Positions 1 to 6,812 of a DNA stretch of 10,323 nt are shown in pieces. Each line of letters opens with the position of its first letter. Within the stretch, counting starts at the first letter, position 1. The notes beneath the pieces were generated by a model. The model had not been told where the DNA came from. It was given only the letters and a program-made list of their open reading frames with translations, and searched no databases. Source of the stretch: Bacteroidales bacterium UBA1219 (GTDB taxonomy: Bacteria; Bacteroidota; Bacteroidia; Bacteroidales; P3); assembly GCA_002309295.1 (NCBI GenBank), contig DBXF01000016.1, positions 1-10,323 on the forward strand. The letters run 5' to 3'. A program made the position numbers and the translations under genes.

Positions 1-227
1 TTTTATTTTTTTTATTTTTTTTTGAAATGTTGTGCTGTATTGAAAATCAAGTCGTTGTATATTTGTAGCGATGACGGTTGATTTGTAAAAAATTGTTAAT
101 GAACGGATTTGAACAAAGTGTGGGATGTGGCGAGTTGATGTTGAAAAAATAATATTTTTTACTATGGTAGAAAAAATAATACTAAAAAATTTTTTTGCCG
201 ACGAAAAAAGTGATGAAAAACACACAA

Positions 228-236
228 TAATCCACA
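228..236 (+). promoter_or_regulatory. Near-consensus DnaA box
   Basis: TAATCCACA matches the DnaA box TTATCCACA at 8 of 9 positions (second base A instead of T). A second 8-of-9 match in the opposite orientation lies 31 bases further on, at 267-275. Such boxes bind DnaA domain IV at the origin and in the autoregulated dnaA promoter. One-mismatch matches can arise by chance, so this is tentative. Confidence 0.35.
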
Positions 237-266
237 AGCCGTTGAAGAATAGCAAAATGGATTGGC

Positions 267-275
267 TATGGATAA
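267..275 (-). promoter_or_regulatory. Near-consensus DnaA box, reverse orientation
   Basis: TATGGATAA on the + strand is TTATCCATA on the minus strand, 8 of 9 to TTATCCACA (one mismatch in the CACA part). It faces the box at 228-236. The pairing of two close matches within 50 bases is the main argument for either. Confidence 0.3.
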
Positions 276-474
276 AAAGCACTGGTGTATTTATTTGTAA
301 ATCAGTAGTTTATTGGAAATATTTGATTTGTAAATGCTTGCAAAAAACAGCTCGATTTAAGTTTTTGAAACACAACTTTATGCCATAAAAATGAAAAAAA
401 GTAGATAAAAAAGTGATAAAAAAATGTCGAACTCTTTTTTTTATGAAAATAAATTTGTATATTGCCGCAAAAAT

Positions 475-530
475 GGGGTGGGGGAGTTAAAAGAGTGTTT
501 TTTAGTTATTTAAGAGATGGGGTTTTGGGG
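475..530 (+). other. Two clusters of G-runs (possible G-quadruplex)
   Basis: In otherwise AT-rich DNA there are four runs of four or five G on the + strand: 475-478 and 480-484 (GGGGTGGGGG), then 519-522 and 527-530 (GGGGTTTTGGGG). The intervening loops are 1, 34 and 4 bases. The 34-base middle loop is long for an intramolecular quadruplex, although each cluster could pair with the other or dimerise. Confidence 0.4.
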
Positions 531-570
531 TGGTCTTAAAGAGTCGCTTGATGTTTACAAAAAAAAAATG

Positions 571-600
571 AAACTGCCAAATTTTTTTTTAAACCGCCAA
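571..600 (+). repeat. Short direct repeat AAACYGCCAA next to the dnaA promoter
   Basis: AAACTGCCAA (571-580) and AAACCGCCAA (591-600) are identical at 9 of 10 positions. They start 20 bases apart, separated by an A/T-only spacer (ATTTTTTTTT). The second copy ends 15 bases before the -7 element at 616, in the place where a -33 element or an activator/repressor site would sit. Confidence 0.35.
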
Positions 601-615
601 AAAAATTATTCTTAA

Positions 616-625
616 TACCTTTGCA
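616..625 (+). promoter_or_regulatory. dnaA promoter -7 element (TAnnTTTG)
   Basis: TACCTTTGCA matches the Bacteroidota -7 consensus TAnnTTTG. It lies 59 bases before the dnaA start. No TTTG-like -33 element is visible at the expected distance; the AAACCGCCAA repeat occupies that place. The same TAnnTTTGCA form precedes three other genes in the window. Confidence 0.6.
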
Positions 626-684
626 TACAACCAACAAAAACAAGTGAAACAGGATATTATTCAGAAAAACAACTATTAAGAACA

Positions 685-2136
685 ATGACAAGCGAAAAAG
701 ATTCTACGAAAGTTTGGAACAATTGTCTGGCAGTTATTAAAGACGTTATTCCGCCCGAGATGTTCAAAACATGGTTCGAGCCCATCGAACCCGTCAGTCT
801 GGTGGAAGAATCCAACAACACGGTGCTTACGCTCAGGCTTCCGAGCCACTACTATTGTGAGTACCTCGACGCTCAATACTCCGACATACTCCGCCGGACA
901 ATAAAAAAAGAATTAGGCCCGTCGGGCAGGTTAAGATACAATATTAAAATGGTTATGGACGAAGACAAAAAACCTATTGCAACAGTAAACCTCCCATCCC
1001 AGGGACTGAAAAAACAAGAAAATCCCCCGGTAGCCGTACCGCGTCCCGTTAAGCAGGGAGCCGGCGGTTTGGATCCGTGGCTCATTCCAGGAATGCAGAA
1101 ACTCAGGATAAACTCCCAGCTCAACGAGTCGTGGCGTCTCGAGAACTTCGTCGAAGGCGAATGCAACCGCCTCGCACGCAGCGCCGGTTTCACCATAGCT
1201 CAAAATCCTGGAAAAACCTCCTTCAACCCACTCCTTATCTATGGCAATAGCGGTCTCGGCAAATCGCACCTCGCCACCGCCATCGGTTGGAAAACCAAAG
1301 AACTCCACTCCGACAAAGTGGTGCTCTACGTCACCTCCGACCAGTTTATGAGACAGTACACCACTTCATCGCAGGACGGCACCACCAACGACTTCATCCA
1401 CTTCTACGAACTTGTCGACGTTCTCATTATCGACGACATACAGTTCTGGGCCAACCGCGCTCCCAAAACTCAGGAAGCTTTCTTCCAGATTTTCAACCAC
1501 CTGCACCAACAGAAAAAACAGATTATCATCACTTCCGACAAGGCTCCCTCGGAACTCACCGGCATCGAAGACCGCATCGTTAACCGCCTGAAATGGGGCC
1601 TCCAAGCCGACCTGCAAGTCCCCGACGTGGAGACACGTATCAACATACTGAAACAAAAACTCGCTCAGGACGGCATCGAAATGCCTTACTCCGTAATCGA
1701 ACATATTGCTTACAATATCAACACCAACGTCCGCGAACTCGAAGGCGCTCTGGTAACCCTCATGGCACAGTCGTCGCTCAACAAGAAGGAGATAACTTTC
1801 GAACTCGCCAAACAGATGATAGAAAAGTTCGTGAAAAACACCTCCCGCGACATCACCATCGACTACATACAGAAAGTCGTTTGCGACTACTTCAACCTAT
1901 CCGTCGAAAGCCTACAGTCGCGCACCCGCAAACGCGAAATTGTGCAGGCTCGTCAGCTAGCCATGTACTTCGCTAAGCAATACACCAAATCGCCCCTCTC
2001 CATGATCGGGCTGCAATGCGGCAACAAGGACCACGCAACGGTGCTGCACGCCTGCAAACAAGTGAGCAACCTTATCGAAACCGACAAGCAATTCCGCTCT
2101 TGGGCAGAGGATATAAGCAAAAAAATACAGCAATAA
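685..2136 (+). CDS. dnaA: Chromosomal replication initiator protein DnaA
   Basis: DnaA binds DnaA boxes at the origin as an ATP-bound oligomer, opens the duplex and helps load the replicative helicase. All four domains are visible in 483 residues: domain I around 10-90 (starting VWNNCLAVIKDVI), a variable linker to about 140, AAA+ domain III from about 140 to 360, and DNA-binding domain IV from about 390. Walker A is GNSGLGKS (187-194) and Walker B is VLIIDD (246-251). Sensor 1 is around ITSD (282-285), the box VII arginines are R297 and R301, and the sensor 2 arginine is R350 in NVRELEGAL. The domain IV signature reads GNKDHATVLHACK (446-458), where many family members have GGRDHTTV. Length is typical. 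The ATG at 685 gives a complete domain I. The leader is A-rich with no Shine-Dalgarno sequence. The gene has its own -7 element and an intrinsic terminator, so it is probably monocistronic. Confidence 0.98.
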   Translation: MTSEKDSTKVWNNCLAVIKDVIPPEMFKTWFEPIEPVSLVEESNNTVLTLRLPSHYYCEYLDAQYSDILRRTIKKELGPSGRLRYNIKMVMDEDKKPIATVNLPSQGLKKQENPPVAVPRPVKQGAGGLDPWLIPGMQKLRINSQLNESWRLENFVEGECNRLARSAGFTIAQNPGKTSFNPLLIYGNSGLGKSHLATAIGWKTKELHSDKVVLYVTSDQFMRQYTTSSQDGTTNDFIHFYELVDVLIIDDIQFWANRAPKTQEAFFQIFNHLHQQKKQIIITSDKAPSELTGIEDRIVNRLKWGLQADLQVPDVETRINILKQKLAQDGIEMPYSVIEHIAYNINTNVRELEGALVTLMAQSSLNKKEITFELAKQMIEKFVKNTSRDITIDYIQKVVCDYFNLSVESLQSRTRKREIVQARQLAMYFAKQYTKSPLSMIGLQCGNKDHATVLHACKQVSNLIETDKQFRSWAEDISKKIQQ

Positions 2137-2211
2137 CAACGGCGGACTTCCAAATAATTTAAAATGTAAACGCTTGATATAGAAATGTAACTTGTTGATT
2201 AATAGATTGTT

Positions 2212-2263
2212 AAAAAATGGACGGAGAACTTTTGCCAAAAAAAAATCCCGTCCGTTTTTTTTT
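2212..2263 (+). terminator. Intrinsic terminator after dnaA
   Basis: GGACGG (2219-2224) pairs with CCGTCC (2248-2253), and the helix is extended by a T-G pair and by the flanking A-run (2212-2217) against the T-run. Nine T follow at 2255-2263. The 23-base loop is long but can fold internally (TTTTG against CAAAA). It starts 75 bases after the dnaA stop. The A-run on the other side means it may work in both directions. Confidence 0.75.
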
Positions 2264-2278
2264 GTCAAAAAAAATATG

Positions 2279-2288
2279 TAAGTTTGCA
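2279..2288 (+). promoter_or_regulatory. Promoter -7 element for the DUF349 gene
   Basis: TAAGTTTGCA matches TAnnTTTG and ends 56 bases before the ATG at 2345. A TTTG at 2261-2264 is only 14 bases upstream, closer than usual for a -33 element, and it is part of the T-run of the dnaA terminator. The terminator and promoter are thus packed nearly back to back. Confidence 0.55.
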
Positions 2289-2344
2289 ATTACATTCTTA
2301 AATTAAAAAAACAATATTACACACTGTCAAACCACAACAAACTA

Positions 2345-4240
2345 ATGGAAGAAACAAACCAAAATCTTCAACCCGAAAACACCGACGCATTAAACCAACA
2401 AGCAGAAGAAACCATGCCTGTGCAGGACAACTCTGCCACAACCGAAACCGCTGCGGCTCCCGAAACACCTGCCCAAGACACCGCTGAATCTCAGCCGCAA
2501 CCCGAACAGCAGGAAGAGAAACCTGCCGAGGAACCTTTTGTGGAGCCTCAGGTGGACTACTCGTCGTACACCCGCGAACAGTTGGTGGATGAATTAAGAG
2601 AACTCCTCCAACTCGATATACCCAAGATACGTAACCGAGTGCTGGCCATAAAACAGCAATTTGCCGAAAAAACCGCCCAACTGCCCGCCCCCGAACCCGA
2701 TGCCGACAATCAGCCCACCGACCCGACTGCCGAGGTTTACGAAGAACTCTATAACCAATACCGCAGAAAACGTCAGAAACATATAAAGGAACTCGAGGAA
2801 CAGAAACAGCAGAACCTGCAGCAGAAAAACCAACTCCTCGACGAACTCCGCGAACTCATCAACAGCAACGACTCCCTCAAGGCATCGCACGACAAATTCA
2901 ACGCAATACAGGAACGCTGGAAAGCCATAGGCGACGTGCCCCGCAGCGAGATAAACAACCTATGGAGCAACTACCACTTCCTTATCGAGCAGTTTTTCAC
3001 CAAAGTGAAGATTAACAAGGAACTACGCGACAAAGACCTCAAAGCCAACCTCGAACAAAAAATAACCATCTGCGAAAAAACCGAAGCCCTGATAATGGAA
3101 CCTTCGGTCAACAAAGCTTTCAAGCAGCTGCAGCAATACAAGGAACAATGGCGCGAGATAGGCCCCGTGCCGTCGGAACAGAACGACGAGATTTGGGAAC
3201 GTTTCCGCAGCGCCGCCGATAAGATAGACCAGCGCCGTCGCGAACACTATAGCCACATGCAGGAGGAGATGGAACATAATCTCCTCGCCAAGACCGAACT
3301 CTGCGAAAAAGCCGAAGCCCTCGCTGAAGCACAGCCGCAGCTCATCAAGGAATGGAACGACAAAACCACAGAGATGGACGAATACCTCAAACTGTGGAAA
3401 TCGATAGGCCCGGTGCCGCGCGAGCACAACGACGCCATCTGGCAACGCTTCACCGCTGCCATGTCCAAATTCCATCAAAACAAAAACGAATACCTCGGAC
3501 AGGTGCGCTCGCAGCAGACCGAAAACTACAACCGCAAGATCGACCTCTGCATAAAAGCCGAAAACCTCGCCGAAAACACCGACAAGGAATGGCGCAAAGC
3601 CACCGATGAAATCCTCGAACTCCAGAAAGAGTGGAAAACCATAGGCTCGGTGTCCAAAAAACTCTCCGAAAAAGTTTGGCAGCGTTTCCGCTCGGCTTGC
3701 GACAAATTCTTCGAACGTAAAGCCGAATTCTACAACTCCCGTAAAGGCGAAGGGGAGGAGAACGTGGCCAAGAGAAAAGCCCTTGTCGAAGAACTTAAGA
3801 ACTGCCAGTTCGGCGACGACAACGCCAAAAATCTGGAAATGATACAGGCGCTTCAACGCCAGTGGAACGAGATAGGTTTCACTCCCGCCGACAAAAAAGC
3901 ACAACTGCAGCAGGAATTCAACGACATTGTCAACTCCCATTTCGAAAAACTGAAAATCGACGCCTACACACTCGCCGAAAACGACACCCATACCGACCTC
4001 TCGCCCGAAGCCGCCCGCCGTCTCCGCGACGAAATCGACAAACTGAAAACCGAAGTGACCACGTGGGAAAACAACCTCGGGTTCCTCGCCAACTCAAAAC
4101 AGGCCACACTTCTCAAAGAAGAATTCGACAAAAAAATTAAGTCCGCCCGTCAGCGCATAGCTTTCCTCGAAGCCAAACTGAAAATGGCCTCGCAGAAGAA
4201 AAACGACGACAAGAACGAAAAAGACAAAGCCAAGAAATAG
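2345..4240 (+). CDS. DUF349 repeat coiled-coil protein
   Basis: A 631-residue, highly charged, mostly helical protein of unknown function. Residues 1-75 are a low-complexity Gln/Glu/Pro/Thr-rich tail. From about 75 onward it is coiled-coil-like and carries five DUF349 repeats. Each repeat is marked by a W-x-x-I-G-x-V/T-P/S motif: W192 (WKAIGDVP), W269 (WREIGPVP), W351 (WKSIGPVP), W430 (WKTIGSVS) and W507 (WNEIGFTP). In the first four, a second Trp follows about 13-15 residues later and then F-x-x-x-x-x-x-F/I. Repeat spacing is 77-82 residues, and the fifth is the most degenerate. The C-terminus is a Lys/Asp-rich tail (QKKNDDKNEKDKAKK). There is no signal peptide or membrane segment, so it is probably cytoplasmic. 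DUF349 proteins are widespread in Bacteroidota without a settled role. It has its own promoter-like element. Placement after dnaA may be only positional. Confidence 0.92.
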   Translation: MEETNQNLQPENTDALNQQAEETMPVQDNSATTETAAAPETPAQDTAESQPQPEQQEEKPAEEPFVEPQVDYSSYTREQLVDELRELLQLDIPKIRNRVLAIKQQFAEKTAQLPAPEPDADNQPTDPTAEVYEELYNQYRRKRQKHIKELEEQKQQNLQQKNQLLDELRELINSNDSLKASHDKFNAIQERWKAIGDVPRSEINNLWSNYHFLIEQFFTKVKINKELRDKDLKANLEQKITICEKTEALIMEPSVNKAFKQLQQYKEQWREIGPVPSEQNDEIWERFRSAADKIDQRRREHYSHMQEEMEHNLLAKTELCEKAEALAEAQPQLIKEWNDKTTEMDEYLKLWKSIGPVPREHNDAIWQRFTAAMSKFHQNKNEYLGQVRSQQTENYNRKIDLCIKAENLAENTDKEWRKATDEILELQKEWKTIGSVSKKLSEKVWQRFRSACDKFFERKAEFYNSRKGEGEENVAKRKALVEELKNCQFGDDNAKNLEMIQALQRQWNEIGFTPADKKAQLQQEFNDIVNSHFEKLKIDAYTLAENDTHTDLSPEAARRLRDEIDKLKTEVTTWENNLGFLANSKQATLLKEEFDKKIKSARQRIAFLEAKLKMASQKKNDDKNEKDKAKK

Positions 4241-4247
4241 CTTTGCA
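4238..4247 (+). promoter_or_regulatory. Promoter-like -7 element overlapping the DUF349 stop codon
   Basis: TAGCTTTGCA matches TAnnTTTG; its TAG is the stop codon of the DUF349 gene. It ends 105 bases before the ATG at 4353, with no -33 match in the coding DNA upstream. If real, the transcript would begin with a leader containing the hairpin at 4266-4287. It shares the TTTGCA form with the other three elements. Confidence 0.4.
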
Positions 4248-4265
4248 CTTGCTCCCCCCAACTAC

Positions 4266-4300
4266 CCGCCGGACTTGCCCGGAACGGTGAACACTTTTTT
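4266..4300 (+). terminator. Weak hairpin plus T-run after the DUF349 gene
   Basis: CCGG (4269-4272) pairs with CCGG (4279-4282) around a 6-base loop. An outer CCG (4266-4268) pairs with CGG (4285-4287) across a two-A bulge. Six T follow at 4295-4300, but seven bases separate them from the stem, which is poor for an intrinsic terminator. It may end the DUF349 transcript or be a leader structure of the next gene. Confidence 0.4.
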
Positions 4301-4352
4301 GTAACATATTGACTTGGAATTGGTCTATATATAAAACATAACACCTGAATAT

Positions 4353-6713
4353 ATGACAAGCGATAGTAGATATTTCGGAAAAAGGAACAGACTGCTTGCC
4401 CTATTGTTGTGTATAGCGATAAGCTTTGGCGCGGCGATAGCCCAAAATGCCCCGACCGGATGTCCTAGCATACATCCCGCAGGCACTGTGAGCGGTGCCG
4501 ACACCACCATACAAGGCGGCGGATGCCTGTGGCTCCACGCCGACGTAACAGCCACGGCAACAACAGCCAACGACTACACAGTTTCACAAATTCAATACAA
4601 CCCGCCTTTTTCCTATACTGCTGGAAACCAAATAAGCCTCAACCAGGACGACTACTATGCTGCTATTATTAATTTGCCCTTTGCATTCTGTTTCTACGGG
4701 CAAACTTACCGGCAGGCTTGCGTGGGAGCCAACGGCGTGGTGTCGTTCAATGCGGGCAACAACGGACAATACTGTGCATATAGCTACTCTTCAAACTTGC
4801 CAATACCCAATGCTGGATTTCCGCAGTCTCTCCTCAATTCAATTTACGGTGTTTGCGAAGACATCTGGCCGGGACACTCCTCAGGAGGAGGAAGGATATT
4901 CCAAGGGGTGCTGGGTTCATATCCCTGTCGTACCGCATGTATAAGTTACGACCAGTGCCCGCTTTACGGCAATTACACTACTCATAATTCCTATCAGATA
5001 GTGCTTTACGAAGGCACCAACATTATCGACGTGTATATCCACGAACGCAACTGCTGCTCATCAACCAACAACGGTTACGGACTTGTCGGAGTCCAGAACG
5101 CCACAGGCACCATGGCTGTGGCAGCGCCCAACCGCAACGGCGGAACATGGACTGCTTACAACGAAGCATGGCGTTTCACCCCAACAGGAACACCGAACTA
5201 TATTGTTACTTGGTACGACGGCACCGACACATCCTCAATCACAGGTACCATTCTCGGCCACGACACCATCCGCAGCGACACCGCCGTTTCGCGTATCTAT
5301 GTGTGCCCCCGCGGCGCTAACGTTTTTACCGCCCGTCTGCGTTACACTGCCTGCAACGGCGACCATTTCGACATCATCAATACCACCACTATTACAAGCA
5401 GCGAGGTGACCTTCAAAGACACATCGTTCTGCCACTCGGGGCCATACGTCTTCCACGGGCGCACCCTTACCCGCTCGGGAATGTACTACGACACCATCCG
5501 CAACTCCGCAGGCTGCGACAGCATTGTGGAACGCCTGCATCTGAAACTCGCCACAACCTACACCGACCGTGTGTCGGCCTGCAACCAATACACATGGATG
5601 GACGGCGAGACATACACACATAGCACCAACACGCCCACATTCCATCTTCAAAACCATCTGGGCTGCGACAGCACCATAACCCTCAACCTTATTATCGAAA
5701 ACACAAGTCGCGACACCATCTACGACACCATCTGCAACAATACCTCCTACTATTTTGCGGGCAATTATCTTACCGAGCCCGGCGTATATTACGACAGCAA
5801 CACTACCGCACACGGCTGCGACAGCATAACGGTACTTTTTCTCGAAAAACTGTTCGTCAATTTTCCATCGCTACAGCCCGACGTGAGCATCGAGGAGATA
5901 TGCCTCGGCACTACAATATCTCGCACCGATGTCAGTAGCGAGACTCAAGGCAATACCTACTTTTGGGTTTGGGGCGACGGCTACACCAACACCACACGCG
6001 GCGGCGAAAGTGTGTCGCACACCTATTCCGTCCCGGGCACATACAACGTGCTTTGCGCAATTCTCGCACCCAACGGATGTCGCGACTCCGTCTATTTCCG
6101 TGTTGTGGTTTACGACTACAGTCGCGCTTCTTTCTCGTGGGATCCGCCAATAATCACAATGCTTTCGCCCAATGTGTATTTCCACAACCTCACTCGGCCG
6201 CACGACCCTCAGCGCAACAATTACCTCTGGCATATCTTTAGCGACGACACCCCAACAGGCACGCCGGTGGAACTTAACGATTATGAGCCACAATACCAGT
6301 GGCAGATTACCGGCAACGATGTGGGCAACTACCTCGTCCGCCTGATTGCCTTTACGTCGTACACCAAAAACGACGGCACTCAGCTTGTCTGCTCCGACAC
6401 CACCGAAACGTTGATATACATAACCAACGACTTCCTGCAGTTCCCAAACACCGTGTCTGCCAACGGCGACGGCATCAACGATATCTTTGAGATAAAGAAC
6501 CTTATCGAAGGCCGTGGATTCACCGACACCGAGCTTTATATCTACAACAGCTGGGGAAGAAAAGTGTTTTACAAGAAAAACATCACAAAAAAGGAAGATT
6601 TCTGGGATCCCGCACTCAACAACGACCCCTCGGGCACCTATTATTACCGATTCTCGGCAAAAGGTTACAAAGGCAATGTGCAGCGAAATGGAACCGTGGA
6701 GGTTCTGCGATAG
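4353..6713 (+). CDS. Secreted T9SS-type surface protein with GCDS repeats, PKD domain and type B sorting domain (paralogue 1)
   Basis: A 786-residue exported protein with no assigned function, plausibly an adhesin or surface-layer component. The signal peptide has a basic region (R6-R13), a hydrophobic core (14-29) and a likely cut after A30 (AIA-QN). A Cys-rich, probably beta-sandwich domain follows at about 37-285. It includes FCFYG, a CVGANGVVSF stretch, VGVQNATGT and AWRFTPTGTP, a pattern common in Bacteroidota surface proteins and faintly nidogen-like. Three repeats of about 50 residues end at GCDS 387-390, 437-440 and 488-491. A PKD domain lies at about 504-590 (WGDG 540-543, HTYSVPGTY 556-564). 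The C-terminal domain, about 694-786, has NGDGIND (704-710), IYNSWGRKVF and GTYYYRF, the gliding-motility-associated/CHU_C class recognised by T9SS. The many Cys suggest extracytoplasmic disulfides. The neighbour at 6995 is a collinear paralogue. Confidence 0.88.
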   Translation: MTSDSRYFGKRNRLLALLLCIAISFGAAIAQNAPTGCPSIHPAGTVSGADTTIQGGGCLWLHADVTATATTANDYTVSQIQYNPPFSYTAGNQISLNQDDYYAAIINLPFAFCFYGQTYRQACVGANGVVSFNAGNNGQYCAYSYSSNLPIPNAGFPQSLLNSIYGVCEDIWPGHSSGGGRIFQGVLGSYPCRTACISYDQCPLYGNYTTHNSYQIVLYEGTNIIDVYIHERNCCSSTNNGYGLVGVQNATGTMAVAAPNRNGGTWTAYNEAWRFTPTGTPNYIVTWYDGTDTSSITGTILGHDTIRSDTAVSRIYVCPRGANVFTARLRYTACNGDHFDIINTTTITSSEVTFKDTSFCHSGPYVFHGRTLTRSGMYYDTIRNSAGCDSIVERLHLKLATTYTDRVSACNQYTWMDGETYTHSTNTPTFHLQNHLGCDSTITLNLIIENTSRDTIYDTICNNTSYYFAGNYLTEPGVYYDSNTTAHGCDSITVLFLEKLFVNFPSLQPDVSIEEICLGTTISRTDVSSETQGNTYFWVWGDGYTNTTRGGESVSHTYSVPGTYNVLCAILAPNGCRDSVYFRVVVYDYSRASFSWDPPIITMLSPNVYFHNLTRPHDPQRNNYLWHIFSDDTPTGTPVELNDYEPQYQWQITGNDVGNYLVRLIAFTSYTKNDGTQLVCSDTTETLIYITNDFLQFPNTVSANGDGINDIFEIKNLIEGRGFTDTELYIYNSWGRKVFYKKNITKKEDFWDPALNNDPSGTYYYRFSAKGYKGNVQRNGTVEVLR

Positions 6714-6751
6714 CCGATGCCGTTCTTATGCCCATTTTTTTTAATAAAAAA

Positions 6752-6772
6752 CTGTTGCAATAACTGCAGCAG
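6752..6772 (-). terminator. Hairpin oriented as a minus-strand terminator
   Basis: CTGTTGCA (6752-6759) pairs with TGCAGCAG (6765-6772), seven Watson-Crick pairs and one G-U, around a 5-base loop. Read on the minus strand, the stem is followed at once by TTTTTT (complement of 6746-6751); on the + strand no T-run follows. No minus-strand gene is present, so its purpose is unclear. Confidence 0.35.
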
Positions 6773-6812
6773 AGTGTCTATTTGTATGAAAAACAAACAG
6801 CCATGCAAAGGT

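Larger units (their letters stand above)
61..460 (+). repeat. Five dispersed copies of ATTTGTA upstream of dnaA
   Basis: The heptamer ATTTGTA occurs at 61-67, 81-87, 293-299, 326-332 and 453-459, always on the + strand; I found no TACAAAT, its complement. The 293 and 326 copies extend to ATTTGTAAAT. The first two copies start exactly 20 bases apart. A rough hand estimate from base composition gives well under one expected copy in this stretch, but the word was picked after looking, and a further copy lies at 6780-6786 outside this region. Confidence 0.4.
1..684. other. AT-rich non-coding region upstream of dnaA; candidate replication origin
   Basis: This 684-base stretch contains no convincing gene. 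It is very AT-rich, starts with T-runs (1-23) and has many A and T tracts, which would suit a DNA unwinding element. Two sites differ by one base from the DnaA box TTATCCACA: TAATCCACA at 228-236 (+) and TATGGATAA at 267-275, which is TTATCCATA on the minus strand. A third site with two mismatches lies at 400-408. The heptamer ATTTGTA recurs five times on the + strand, and two pairs of G-runs lie at 475-484 and 519-530. Origins are often next to dnaA in bacteria, but in Bacteroidota they are not always there, and no perfect DnaA box is present. The origin call is therefore an inference. Confidence 0.4.

Noticed and set aside
58..65. Additional TAnnTTTG matches upstream of dnaA (58-65 TATATTTG and 450-457 TAAATTTG)
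   Set aside because: In DNA this AT-rich about one such match is expected by chance; neither has the CA extension or a -33 element, and the match at 616 is better placed for dnaA.
125..388. 87-codon open frame on the + strand in the dnaA upstream region
   Set aside because: Its composition simply mirrors the AT-rich DNA (Lys, Ile, Phe-rich), it has no recognisable domain or clear start signal, and it overlaps the DnaA-box-like sites. Most likely chance.
3023..3991. 322-codon minus-strand open frame opposite the DUF349 gene
   Set aside because: The DUF349 protein is a clear family match on the + strand. The antisense frame stays open because the sense codons TTA, CTA and TCA are rare; the translation has no recognisable motif.
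4309..4335. TTGACT followed by TATAAA upstream of 4353, resembling an E. coli-type promoter
   Set aside because: The spacing of 15 bases is short and Bacteroidota primary sigma factors use a different consensus.
6735..6742. T8 run shortly after the stop of paralogue 1 as a + strand terminator
   Set aside because: No stable stem could be found directly upstream; the hairpin at 6813-6860 with T5 is a better candidate.
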